Source: W-Chloroflexi-9 sp045863195
GTDB lineage: Bacteria > Chloroflexota > Dehalococcoidia > UBA2979
Assembly (NCBI GenBank): GCA_045863195.1
Contig: BTUI01000015.1
Location: 7,745-71,744 of the forward strand
DNA: 64,000 nt
Direction: 5' to 3'
Made by a program: the position numbers and the translations under genes. Shown piece by piece: positions 32,834 to 41,769 of this stretch. The number at the start of each line of letters is the position of its first letter. The first letter of the stretch is position 1. Under the pieces are notes generated by a model, which saw only the letters and a list, made by a program, of their open reading frames with translations, made no database searches and was not told the DNA's origin.

Positions 32834-33700
32834 CTACGAGAGCAGCGACCGGCTGGCGACGCGGATCGCGGCGGCGCGGGCGAACTCCAGCGCCTCTTCC
32901 GCCTCGCGCATCAGGCCGGATGCCGTGACCTCGTCGTCCGGGAAGGCGGCGATGCCGCAGCGCACCTCGCCGCCGATGATCTCCTGCGCGGCCACGGCGA
33001 GTTTCTCCGCGACCACCTGTGCGCCCTCGATGCCGGTCTCCGGCAGGAGCAGGGCGTAGGTCCCATCGCCCATCTGGATCACCGTATCCACGGTGCGGAG
33101 CCGGCCGATGTACTCCTGGGAGAGTTGTGCGCTGCTGCGCTGCGCCATGTCTCGGCCGTTCCGAGCGACGAAGTCCGCCCAGTCGTCCGGGCCGATCATC
33201 AGCAGCGTGAACGAGTGGCCGTATCGCCGCGCACGCTCGACCTCGAGGTTCATCAGGCGCTCAGCGTGCTGCCGCTTCGTCGCGCCGGTCTCCGGGTCCA
33301 CGGACTCGATCTCCGCGATCACCTGCGCGCGCGCGGTCAGTTCGGAGTCGTAGGCGCGGAGGGCGCCTCGCAGCGTGTCGCCGACGATCGCGGTGATCAC
33401 CATGACGAACGCGCCGGCGGCAGCGGCGGGGATGTAGGTGCCGTTCGGGTCCGCGCCCGGGGCGGAGGCGCGCAGCCCCTGCACCGCGGCGTAGGCGACG
33501 GCGGCGACCGCCGCGACCGCCAGGTGGCTGCCGCGGAACGGCCGCAGGATGGAGAGTCCGGCCACCACGGCCAGCGCCGCGGCGACCACGGCGGAGGTGT
33601 CGCGCTCCGGGTCGAGGACGGAGACGGCGCCAATCGCCAGCGCCAGCCAGATGGCGAGCATGAAGATGCGCAGCCAGATTTCGCGCGTGTACTCGGTCAT
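32834..33700 (-). CDS. Membrane protein with degenerate GGDEF domain
   Basis: The start is at 33700 (GGAGAGG upstream), giving 288 residues. Four membrane helices occupy about residues 9-110. A GGDEF-fold domain follows from about 133 (SVDPETGATKRQHAERLMNL, ARRYGHSFTLLMIG). The signature is not GGDEF but MGDGTYALLLPETG at 210-223, and the substrate-binding acidic residues are missing, so diguanylate cyclase activity is unlikely. It may bind GTP or act as a receptor. It is the last gene of a five-gene minus-strand operon that also encodes the MshEN glycosyltransferase, 22 nt after the gene before it. Confidence 0.78.
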   Translation of the reverse strand: MTEYTREIWLRIFMLAIWLALAIGAVSVLDPERDTSAVVAAALAVVAGLSILRPFRGSHLAVAAVAAVAYAAVQGLRASAPGADPNGTYIPAAAAGAFVMVITAIVGDTLRGALRAYDSELTARAQVIAEIESVDPETGATKRQHAERLMNLEVERARRYGHSFTLLMIGPDDWADFVARNGRDMAQRSSAQLSQEYIGRLRTVDTVIQMGDGTYALLLPETGIEGAQVVAEKLAVAAQEIIGGEVRCGIAAFPDDEVTASGLMREAEEALEFARAAAIRVASRSLLS

Positions 33701-33722
33701 GCGGGCCTCTCCGCGATCCGGT

Positions 33723-35363
33723 TCATGGTAGCGCCGGGCCCACCACGCGGTAGATGCGGTACGCCCCCGCCTCGAACTCCAACCGCGTGAACGTGGTGCC
33801 GCTCTCGTACATCGAGGGGTGCGGACGCTCGATGCGGCCCTCGCCCTGTCCGGGCAGCCGCTGCCGCGTGAGGACGAAGTCTGCGAACTGGTAGGGGTCG
33901 AAGGCGACCGCCTCCTCTGCCTTGTCCGCGTCCGTCCGGAAGCGCGCGAAGTCACCGGTGGCGAGCATGACCTCCGCGTGGCGGTTGGTGTCGGCGACGA
34001 TGCGCCCGGCGCCCACGTTCTCGCGAATCCAGTCGGCCGTGGCGGCCACGCTCGGTGGTTCCGCTTCGACAGCCTCGCCGCGGAGGATGGCGCGCACCCC
34101 CGCGACCGGGCGGTCCGTGTCCGGCAGCGCGACGAGCGCCGCCGCGCCCGATGCGAACGAGGCGAGGAGCAACGCGCCGCACCAGAGCGCCTGCGCCCGG
34201 CGGCGGGGGACCTCCAGCACGTCCGGGGCGTAGCCGTCCGTCAGTTGCTGGTGGCGGAACCCGAGGATCGCGAAGGCCGGGACGATCGCCACGAAGAGGT
34301 GCGAGGTGAGCGGCTGCGCCTGTCCCGCGGCTATCGCCGCGCCACCCGGCAGCACCACCGCGATCGAGACGAACGCGAGGGCGAACCGCTCGCGCGAGGG
34401 GCGCACGGCCGCCCAGGCGAGCAGCGCGAGGATCGCCGCCACGGAGACCGGAGCAATCGCGGTGGCCCAGCGGGCGACCCACAGGACGCCCTCCAGCGGC
34501 GAGGTGGCGAAGTCGCGCATCTGGTCGAGCAGACGGGCATCCTCGCCGCCGAGTTGCGTGACGGCCCGGGCCTCCGTCACGAACTCGCCGAGGACACCGT
34601 GCGGGAACCAGGAGATCAGCGTCCACAGGCCGACCATGAACAGGATCGGGACGCTGAACGCCATCATCGGCGCCAGGTTCGCGTCGGCCTCGGTGGAGCG
34701 GGCACGCGCGGCGGCGATCCACCAGAACGCAAGGCCCATCGCCACCGAGAGGAGCAGGGAGTCGTAGCGCACGAGGAACGCGATGCCGAGTGCGACGCCG
34801 GCCCCGATGACGGACGCGACCGATTCGCGATGGAGCCACGACCCGAAGTGCGAGAGGGCGGTGAGCACGAGGGAGGCGTAGAGCGCCTCGGGGAGCCCCA
34901 CCGCGCCGGCGAACACCAGCAGTGGGTTCAGCGCGAACGCCGCGACGAATAGGAACGTGGCGAACGCCGTCAGCCCGGCGCGATGCGCCACGCCGGCGGC
35001 GGCCTGGACCGCGATGCCGCCCGTGAGCGCCGTGGCGAGGGCGGCGGCAAGGCCGCCGTCGCGCAGCGCCGGAAACGCCGCGAACGGCACGGTGAGGACG
35101 GTGAACAGCGGCGGCCGGTCGAACCCGAACCCGATCAGCGTGGGGTCGAAGCCGTCCCAGACGGTGGCGAGGCGGGCGGTGCGCACCATGGCCTCCGGCG
35201 CGCCGAGGCCGTGCTGCCCGACGAGGTAGACGGCGAGTGCGACGTACGCCGCGGCCACGAGCGTCGACGCAACCTCGATGCGTCCATAGCGGAGGCGGAC
35301 CAGTGCTTCGCGGCGCGGAGCCTGGGCGCCGCCCATCTGGTCACCGAGACGGATCGCGGACAC
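33723..35363 (-). CDS. Polytopic membrane protein, GT-C glycosyltransferase-like
   Basis: This 546-residue protein has a GTG start directly after the stop of the glycosyltransferase gene, with GAGGA inside that gene's end. About 11-12 membrane helices are visible, then a soluble C-terminal domain of about 110 residues. The first loop has WDGFDPTLIGFGFDRPPLFT, an arrangement like the extracytoplasmic acidic loop of GT-C enzymes (PMT/ArnT group), where Asp acts as the catalytic base. No clear family signature beyond this is visible. In context it may transfer a lipid-linked sugar to the polymer or protein handled by the operon. Confidence 0.62.
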   Translation of the reverse strand: MSAIRLGDQMGGAQAPRREALVRLRYGRIEVASTLVAAAYVALAVYLVGQHGLGAPEAMVRTARLATVWDGFDPTLIGFGFDRPPLFTVLTVPFAAFPALRDGGLAAALATALTGGIAVQAAAGVAHRAGLTAFATFLFVAAFALNPLLVFAGAVGLPEALYASLVLTALSHFGSWLHRESVASVIGAGVALGIAFLVRYDSLLLSVAMGLAFWWIAAARARSTEADANLAPMMAFSVPILFMVGLWTLISWFPHGVLGEFVTEARAVTQLGGEDARLLDQMRDFATSPLEGVLWVARWATAIAPVSVAAILALLAWAAVRPSRERFALAFVSIAVVLPGGAAIAAGQAQPLTSHLFVAIVPAFAILGFRHQQLTDGYAPDVLEVPRRRAQALWCGALLLASFASGAAALVALPDTDRPVAGVRAILRGEAVEAEPPSVAATADWIRENVGAGRIVADTNRHAEVMLATGDFARFRTDADKAEEAVAFDPYQFADFVLTRQRLPGQGEGRIERPHPSMYESGTTFTRLEFEAGAYRIYRVVGPALP

Positions 35364-38300
35364 CTACTGGTGTTCCTCGATGCCCGCGGCCTGGAGGCCG
35401 GACACGTTCGAGAGGCCGTGGACGGTCTTCTCCCAGTAGAACGGGCGGTAGAAGAGCTGGAGGAAGCCCTTCCACGCGGCGATGGACATGAGCACCCAGT
35501 AGACGGGCGAGAGCAGCGCCCACTTCACGAGCGAGTAGTAGCGGCGGCGGAGGCACCCGGCCACGTTCATGTACGCGAACGCGAAGTTGCCCACGTACAG
35601 CGACACGGAGCCCATGTAGTAGATGGGTGTGGGGAAGATCTCCTGGATCACCCCCCACTTCGTGATGAACCAGATGCCGGTCAGCCCCCACAGCAGCGGG
35701 TTCAGCAGGAACCCGAAGAAGGTGCCGCCGATCACCAGCTGGAAGGAGAGGAAGCCGGCCGGGCCCAGTTGTCGCCAGAGCAGCAGCGGGTTGCGCATGT
35801 GGACGAGGTACGTCTGGATGTACCCCTTCACCCACCGGGACCGCTGCCGGATCCAGTTGTCGACGACCGAGTTCGCCTCTTCGAAGGTGGTCGAGTCCAC
35901 CACGACCGTCGCTCCGCCCATCTTGAAGATGCGCAGGCCCAGGTCCGCGTCCTCGGTCACGTTGAACGGGTCCCAGCCACCGACGCGACGCAGGGCGTCG
36001 ATGCGGAAGTGGTTGGAGGTGCCGCCGAGGGGGATCGGCGCGCCGGCGGCGTCCAGGCCCGGGAGGAACAGGTCGAACCAGGTGGAGTACTCGGTCGTGA
36101 ACCACTTGGTGAGGGCGTTCTGGTTGCGGTTGAAGTAGTTCAACTTCGCCTGGACGCAGACCACGTGGTCCGCCGACCGCCGGAACGCCACCAGGACCTT
36201 CTTCAGCTGGTCCGGCTCCGGGATGTCCTCCGCATCGAAGATCACTACGTACTCGCCGTGGGCGTGGAGCAGGCCGTAGTTGCAGGCCTTCGGCTTACCC
36301 TTCGGCTGGCCGTGCGGCACGATCGTGATGTCGAAGAAGGACGGGAGGTTGGAGGCGCGGGCCACACGGATCGTCTCCGTGTCGTCCTCCTCCAACAGCA
36401 ACTTCACATCCAGCTTCTCCAGCGGGTAGTCCAGCCGCGACAGGCCCGCGACCAGCGCCGGCAGGATCTCCGATTCTTTGTAGAGCGGCACGAGGATCGT
36501 GTAGACGGGCAGTTCGCGGTCGTCCAGCGCCGCCAGGTCCTCCGGTGTCACGGGGACCTCGAGGGTGTGCGAGAGCGCTCGGTAGATCAGGTAGAACTTG
36601 TACGTGGAGAACGCCAGGTAGAAGAACGTGCTGATCGCGATCAGCACCGTGAGCGTCCCGATCGGGAACAGCCAGAGCGTGGCGACGAGGAAGATCACCA
36701 GCCCGATGAAGAAGAACTTCTGACCGGTGCTGAGGACGCGGTACGCGGACTCCGAGGGCGACCGCCGGATCAGCTCGCTCGCTGAGAAGTCCAGGTACTG
36801 CTCGTGGAACAGGCGCTCCAGGGCGTCGCGTACGTCCGAGCGCGTGGTGCCCACGAATTCGACGTTGCCGTCCAGGTGTCGTGTGACTTCGTCCCTCGCG
36901 CGCTGGTCGGCGGGGTCGGCGATCGCCACCGTCACGCGGCCATCCGAGGTCTGTGCGATGGGCACGACCTGGAACCGGCGCATCATCTCCTCAGGCAGCA
37001 GGCTGCCGACCGCGCGGTTGAGTTCCGCACCACGGATGCCGATGAACGGGATGCCGACCTGGTTCGCCAGTTGCTCGCTCAACTGGTCCTCGGACACGAG
37101 CCCGAGGGAGATCAACGCCTCGCCCAGCCGGATGCCGGTGCGGGCGGTGAGTTCGAGCGCGCGCTCGAGGTCCTCCCGGGTGATGAGGTCCGCGTCCAGC
37201 AGTAGGTCGCCGATGGTGGTCCGGCCGTGGGCCCGCTGGGCGGCCCCGCGGATGTCGTCCCGCGTGGCCGGTTGCACGTAGAACGCCTCACCGAGGATCG
37301 CCTGCACGCGCGCGACCGCACGGTGGTCCAGCGGGTCGGCCATCGCGACGACGACCGCGCCATCGTGCTGGCGGATGGGGAGTGCGCCGGTGTCCAGCGC
37401 CACGTCCAGCGGGAGGCGTGCGGCGAGGTCGTGCTGGACCGGGTCGTGGAGGACGCGGCGCGTGACCATGTGACCGTCCGCCCCGGGCATGGTCTCCAGC
37501 TGGTCCGTGCGGGCGAGCGAGAGCGCGTCCGTGTTCAGGTAGTCGGCGAAGGCGGCCCGGAGTTCCTCCGGCTCGAAGAGCTGCATGCGGATGGCGGCGA
37601 CGTCCAGCGCCTCGCCGGTCTCCTGCATCCGCCGGAACAGGTTGAGGACGTGGACGCGGCGCACTTGGTAGCGCTGCTCCAGGAGGCGGCCGAAGGCGAC
37701 GTACGCCTCGCTGATCGCGCTGAAATCGAGCGTGGCGAGGTCGATGCGCGCGGCGTCGATCTCGTCCTCGCGCGCCACGGCGAGGCGGAGCGCGTACTGG
37801 TACTGGCCCGCGAGCCGGCGGGCGGCGTCCGCGTACTCCGGCGACGCGATCGCGACCGTGAGGATGTCATCTTCGAGCAGGATCGGGAGGATCGGCGGCG
37901 CGTCCTCGCCGGTCGGCCGGAGCCGGGCGGCAGCCGGGTCGGGCCGGAGGAGCAACTGGTGGACGCGCGGCAGCAGCGCGTCCAGCGCGACCGCCTCCGA
38001 CCGCTTGTCGTTCTCGATGACCTCCCACACGCGCTGCAGGTCGGTGGGGCGGAGCATGTCCAGGTCCACGTTGACGGCCTGGGCCGCCGCCGGGGCGATG
38101 AACCGGGCGGCGGCGAGGAGGCGCATGCTCCGCATCGGGTCGCCGATGCGGAGGAGACGCGGCGCGCGTTGTGCCGTGAACGCGTCCACCACTGCGACCA
38201 ACTCTGCCTGCGGGATGTATGCCGGGCGCACCTTGTGTCCGAGGAACGCGGCGACGGCGCGCTGGGTGCGCGCGTTCCACGGGTCGGTCATCGCCACCCG

Positions 38301-39323
38301 GGCATCGCTCCCGCTGGACTCGATGACGATTGCCCCGAGGCGCTTCGCGAGGCGCGGCGGGAGGATCGACGCGGCGTCCGCATCGATGTCCTCGGACGAG
38401 CCGTATGGACGTGCGCCGGCGGCCAGTGCGAGCGCGACGCGGATCTGCTCGAGCGGGACGTGAGCGAGGCGGGAGAGCGCCTGCTCCAAGGGCTCGCCGG
38501 TCTGGCGGGCGACCTGCTGCGCGGCGTCCGTCTGCGCGGCGGAGACGAGCCCCGCCCGCACAACGGCCTGCGCCACGTCGACTGAGCGTGCCGTCGTGTC
38601 CTGCTGCAGTCCTTCGAGATGCTGGGTCAGTTGTCGCGGGGTGACGAGGACGGGGCGCACGGTCAAACCGAGCGCGCCCTCGATCGCGTCCATCGTCTCC
38701 CAGTTCGGGGGCTCGTCGACGGCGACGAACAGTTCATCCTCGATCGCCCAGAGCGGGAGGACGCGGCGCTCCTGGATGAAGTCGACCGGCAGCAGCGCGT
38801 CCAGATCCGCGGTGGGGGTGTGCGCGTCCAGGTCGATGCTCGGGAGGTGGAAGGCGAGGCCGATCGCTTCCAGCCGTTCGTCTTCCGTGATGAGGCGCGC
38901 CTGGACCAGGCTCGCGCCGAGGTACTCGTCCTCCGCCGCGCCCATCGCGAACGTCGGGACCTGCTCCGGCCGGACCACCTGCATCGCCGCCAGCACGTCG
39001 GCCAGGGCGTGGCGGCGGTCGGTGTCTGAGGGGACGCCCTCGATGCTGCGGAAGGCGAGGTGGAGCTCCGCCTGCGTGGTGATGCGCAGGGTGACGGGGC
39101 GCCCGAAGCGCTGGCGCAGTTCGCGCAGCAGCGCCGCATCGCGCGTGTGGGTGGTGACGCAGACCACGGAGCCCTGGAACTCGCCGACCGGTAGGACGCC
39201 GCGCTCCTCGCAGAAGTCGAGGCCGATGCGCGCGACCAGGTCGCGGCGCGGGCGGATACGGCTGACGGGGACGTAGAGGCCCGCGGTCTGGGACGACGCA
39301 GCCTCGATCAGCGCGACGGCCAT
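35364..39323 (-). CDS. Cellulose-synthase-like family 2 glycosyltransferase with multiple MshEN/GspE-N-like modules
   Basis: This 1319-residue protein carries about six repeats of a GspE-N/MshEN-type module in its first 845 residues, each with a pattern like LLP..(F/V)xxxxxVLPL...VAxxDP. The best preserved copy is residues 703-840 (IGDLLLDADLITREDLERAL, IRLGEALISLGLVSEDQL, LLPEEMMRRFQVVPI). MshEN domains of other proteins bind c-di-GMP. Two membrane helices (868-908) precede a GT2 domain with VPLYKESEILPAL, FDAEDIPEP (1029-1037), TEDADLG (1123-1129) and QRSRW (1160-1164), the D,D,D,QxxRW set of processive polymer synthases. Membrane helices follow to about 1285. It resembles NfrB-type proteins but has far more modules. 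The operon has no exporter or hydrolase. Confidence 0.85.
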   Translation of the reverse strand: MAVALIEAASSQTAGLYVPVSRIRPRRDLVARIGLDFCEERGVLPVGEFQGSVVCVTTHTRDAALLRELRQRFGRPVTLRITTQAELHLAFRSIEGVPSDTDRRHALADVLAAMQVVRPEQVPTFAMGAAEDEYLGASLVQARLITEDERLEAIGLAFHLPSIDLDAHTPTADLDALLPVDFIQERRVLPLWAIEDELFVAVDEPPNWETMDAIEGALGLTVRPVLVTPRQLTQHLEGLQQDTTARSVDVAQAVVRAGLVSAAQTDAAQQVARQTGEPLEQALSRLAHVPLEQIRVALALAAGARPYGSSEDIDADAASILPPRLAKRLGAIVIESSGSDARVAMTDPWNARTQRAVAAFLGHKVRPAYIPQAELVAVVDAFTAQRAPRLLRIGDPMRSMRLLAAARFIAPAAAQAVNVDLDMLRPTDLQRVWEVIENDKRSEAVALDALLPRVHQLLLRPDPAAARLRPTGEDAPPILPILLEDDILTVAIASPEYADAARRLAGQYQYALRLAVAREDEIDAARIDLATLDFSAISEAYVAFGRLLEQRYQVRRVHVLNLFRRMQETGEALDVAAIRMQLFEPEELRAAFADYLNTDALSLARTDQLETMPGADGHMVTRRVLHDPVQHDLAARLPLDVALDTGALPIRQHDGAVVVAMADPLDHRAVARVQAILGEAFYVQPATRDDIRGAAQRAHGRTTIGDLLLDADLITREDLERALELTARTGIRLGEALISLGLVSEDQLSEQLANQVGIPFIGIRGAELNRAVGSLLPEEMMRRFQVVPIAQTSDGRVTVAIADPADQRARDEVTRHLDGNVEFVGTTRSDVRDALERLFHEQYLDFSASELIRRSPSESAYRVLSTGQKFFFIGLVIFLVATLWLFPIGTLTVLIAISTFFYLAFSTYKFYLIYRALSHTLEVPVTPEDLAALDDRELPVYTILVPLYKESEILPALVAGLSRLDYPLEKLDVKLLLEEDDTETIRVARASNLPSFFDITIVPHGQPKGKPKACNYGLLHAHGEYVVIFDAEDIPEPDQLKKVLVAFRRSADHVVCVQAKLNYFNRNQNALTKWFTTEYSTWFDLFLPGLDAAGAPIPLGGTSNHFRIDALRRVGGWDPFNVTEDADLGLRIFKMGGATVVVDSTTFEEANSVVDNWIRQRSRWVKGYIQTYLVHMRNPLLLWRQLGPAGFLSFQLVIGGTFFGFLLNPLLWGLTGIWFITKWGVIQEIFPTPIYYMGSVSLYVGNFAFAYMNVAGCLRRRYYSLVKWALLSPVYWVLMSIAAWKGFLQLFYRPFYWEKTVHGLSNVSGLQAAGIEEHQ

Positions 39324-39326
39324 CGG

Positions 39327-39566
39327 TTACCGCCGCCGGCTGCGGTAGCGGAGGCGGGCGTACTGGCGGAGCGTGCTCGTGACGCCCAGGATGCCCAGCG
39401 CGATGAGGACGAAGAACAGCGGCCACACGAAGTAACCGAAGAAAGAGAGCAGGAAGACGATCATCGAAGCCGCGACGATCAACCCGACGCGCATGAGCAC
39501 CGCAGCCGCGGCGAGCGCGGCCATCACGGAGTCCATCATGCCGCGTCTCGCCTGAGCCATGACCAT
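39327..39566 (-). CDS. Small membrane protein of the glycosyltransferase operon
   Basis: This 79-residue protein has two membrane helices (about residues 25-40 and 44-62) and a basic C-terminal tail ending RLRYRSRRR. No family is recognised. It lies three bases from both its neighbours, between the Cys-rich gene and the large glycosyltransferase, so it is almost certainly co-translated. A partner subunit of the transferase is plausible but only by context. Confidence 0.6.
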   Translation of the reverse strand: MVMAQARRGMMDSVMAALAAAAVLMRVGLIVAASMIVFLLSFFGYFVWPLFFVLIALGILGVTSTLRQYARLRYRSRRR

Positions 39567-39569
39567 GCC

Positions 39570-41054
39570 TTAGCCCTCGCCGGCAGCGACCAGGGACCTC
39601 GCCTCTTCGAGCACCATCTCGATCTCGTTGCGCGACTCGGAGACCACGCGGAACGGCACGCTGCGCATCTCCTGCAGCCGCTCCACGAGCGGAATGATGT
39701 CCTCGTAGTCTACCGCGAGGTGAAGCGTCCCGCGGTAGAAGCGGCGGACACGGGTGCTGGTGACGCCGCGGAGGGTGCGGACGGCGGCCTGGAACTCGTT
39801 CAACGCGACGAACGAGTGGAACGGGTACACGACGAGGGTCAGGTGTTCCGCGACGGACATCGCCCCGCCCGGACGCTCGTCCGGCGCGATCACGTCAGCG
39901 CCTTCGGCGGCGGCGATCGGTGTCGACGGCTGCGGCTCGACGAGTCGAGGGCGTTCCGCCTGGCGCGGCGCGGCCGGGGCCGGGGTGGGTGCAACGGGCC
40001 GTTCGGCCAGGGCCTCGTGGATCGACGGCGCGGCCGTCCGCGTCATCTCCGCCGGCATCGCCTGTGCCACACGAGGCGTCGGTGAGGCAGACACCGGAGC
40101 CGGCGGCACCGGCATCGCGGGACGTTCGGTGCTGGCAGCGGCCGCCACCGGGGGCGTCACGGCAGCAGGGCGAGCCACGGCCGGCGCGGCGGGGACCGAC
40201 GCCGCGGGACGGGCGACCGGCCGAGGGGTGACCGAGGGCACCGGTGGCACGGACTCGACGCGCACGGGTGCGGCGGTCGCAGCCGGGGCAGCCGGCGCGG
40301 CAGGCGGTTCAGCGATCGGGCGTGCGGCGGCAGGCCGGACCGGCGCCGGCGGCAGGGCGCTCGGCGGTGGCGTGACGGGCGTCTCGTCGGCGGCCGGGCG
40401 GAAGACGCGGAACCGCGGGCGCGGGGGCAGCAGCGTGTCGTCGCGCCGCTCGCCGGGCTGCATCAGGGCGGTGGGCACCGCGGCCTGCGGGACCGCCTGC
40501 GGCGCGCTGCTCGCAGCGGTCGCTTCGACCGCGTCCGGCGTCACCGTGGTGTTGAGGTGGAAGTCGCGCATCGACATCACGGCGGCCGCGAGGAGCTCCG
40601 GCGATACGGCGCGGACGGAGAACCACGCCTCCGTGCGGTCCATCCGCACGAGCGCGATGTCCTCCAGCCCCGGCGCGCTGTCGAGCGCAGCGGCGAAGCG
40701 AAGGATCTCGTACTGGTCCGGCATCGCGGAGAGATGCAGGGTCAGCGTGACCGGTCCGCCGCGGTGGAACGGGATCGGCGCTCGCGGATCCTCCTCGGGC
40801 TCGAGGTCAGCCGCGGGGACGGCGACCGGTGCGGGCTGCGGAACGGCGGCGGGCGGGGCGGGCGTCTCCGCGGGGACGGAGTATGCCCGGGCGGGCGGCA
40901 CCGACGGCACCGTGGTCTCCTCGGTGGGGAGGTAGGTGCAGACGCAGGGGCCACCGGCGACGCAGCCGTAGCAGCAGTAAGCGGCCCCATCAAAGTAGGT
41001 GGGGATGCCGCTGATCGGCTCTTCGCAGTTCACGCAGTGTTCGATGGCGCTCAT
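39570..41054 (-). CDS. Cys-rich N-terminus plus two ferredoxin-like domains, unknown function
   Basis: This 494-residue protein begins with a metal-binding-like knuckle: Cys7/Cys10, Cys27/Cys28, Cys31, Cys37/Cys39 (HCVNCEEPISG, YCCYGCVAGG). This resembles the N-terminal Cys domain of heavy-metal P-type ATPases but without the ATPase. A first compact domain (VTLTLHLSAMPDQYEILRF) is near residues 98-170. A long Pro/Ala/Val-rich disordered linker covers about 190-400, and a similar domain (HLTLVVYPFHSFVALNEFQA) ends the protein. The domains look like beta-alpha-beta units. It is the promoter-proximal gene of the five-gene operon, three bases before the small membrane protein. Confidence 0.68.
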   Translation of the reverse strand: MSAIEHCVNCEEPISGIPTYFDGAAYCCYGCVAGGPCVCTYLPTEETTVPSVPPARAYSVPAETPAPPAAVPQPAPVAVPAADLEPEEDPRAPIPFHRGGPVTLTLHLSAMPDQYEILRFAAALDSAPGLEDIALVRMDRTEAWFSVRAVSPELLAAAVMSMRDFHLNTTVTPDAVEATAASSAPQAVPQAAVPTALMQPGERRDDTLLPPRPRFRVFRPAADETPVTPPPSALPPAPVRPAAARPIAEPPAAPAAPAATAAPVRVESVPPVPSVTPRPVARPAASVPAAPAVARPAAVTPPVAAAASTERPAMPVPPAPVSASPTPRVAQAMPAEMTRTAAPSIHEALAERPVAPTPAPAAPRQAERPRLVEPQPSTPIAAAEGADVIAPDERPGGAMSVAEHLTLVVYPFHSFVALNEFQAAVRTLRGVTSTRVRRFYRGTLHLAVDYEDIIPLVERLQEMRSVPFRVVSESRNEIEMVLEEARSLVAAGEG

Positions 41055-41138
41055 GACATAGTCAGCATGCCGCGCGCCCGGGAGAGGGGTCAGTGGAGCG
41101 ACCGTTGAGATCGGGTAAAGAGGCCCCTTAATTCCGTC

Positions 41139-41711
41139 TCAAGCACGCCAGCCGTCGTACATCACGTACTCGTCGAGGGGCGGACGACGGTTCCGGCCGA
41201 ACGGACGTGCGGGCCAGCCGAGCGGGATGATCGCGGCGATCTCCCACCCTCCCGGGATGCCGAGGAGCGCGTAGATCGCGTCCTTCTTGAGCCGCCAGAG
41301 CGTGGTCATCACCGACCCGAGGCCGAGCGCCCGCGCCGCCAGCATCAGGTTCTGGCACGCCGGGTAGACGGAGGCGCCGGTCATCATGCTCGTGCGCCCG
41401 TTCGGCGCCGGCGTGCAGACGGCGATGAGCACCGGGGTCTTCGTCCACGGCTCGCGGCCGGCGGCCCGGTCGGGCTCGTTCTCGCCGTACACCTGCGCGT
41501 AGCACTCTTCGTACAGGTCGGAGAGCGGGTCCTTCACCTTCGGGTCGCGGATCACGAGGAACCGCCACGGCAGGCCGTTCTGGGAGGAGGGGGCGTGCAT
41601 CGCCGCCTCCAGGATCTGGCGGAGCGTCTCGTCGTCCACCGGACGGTCGGAGAAGGCGCGGACGGCGCGCTGATGCCGGAAGAGCGACATGGCGTCGGTG
41701 ATGGGCTGCAT
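41139..41711 (-). CDS. Nitroreductase family protein
   Basis: This 190-residue FMN-dependent nitroreductase-fold protein shows HQRAVRAFSDRPVDDETLRQ with the FMN-phosphate Arg pair, ILEAAMHAPSSQNGLPWRFL, and GWEIAAIIPLGWPARP near the end. The fold is normally a homodimer using NAD(P)H to reduce nitro compounds, quinones or related substrates. The true substrate cannot be told. It lies 84 nt upstream of the Cys-rich gene on the same strand, after mutS2. Confidence 0.87.
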   Translation of the reverse strand: MQPITDAMSLFRHQRAVRAFSDRPVDDETLRQILEAAMHAPSSQNGLPWRFLVIRDPKVKDPLSDLYEECYAQVYGENEPDRAAGREPWTKTPVLIAVCTPAPNGRTSMMTGASVYPACQNLMLAARALGLGSVMTTLWRLKKDAIYALLGIPGGWEIAAIIPLGWPARPFGRNRRPPLDEYVMYDGWRA

Positions 41712-41769
41712 TCGGCCTCCCGTGGTGGGTTCGACGGATGTTTGGGCGGTCTCGGAGCCTACCGCCCGG

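Noticed and set aside
32834..33700. Active diguanylate cyclase
   Set aside because: The GGDEF signature and metal residues are replaced, so activity is not supported.
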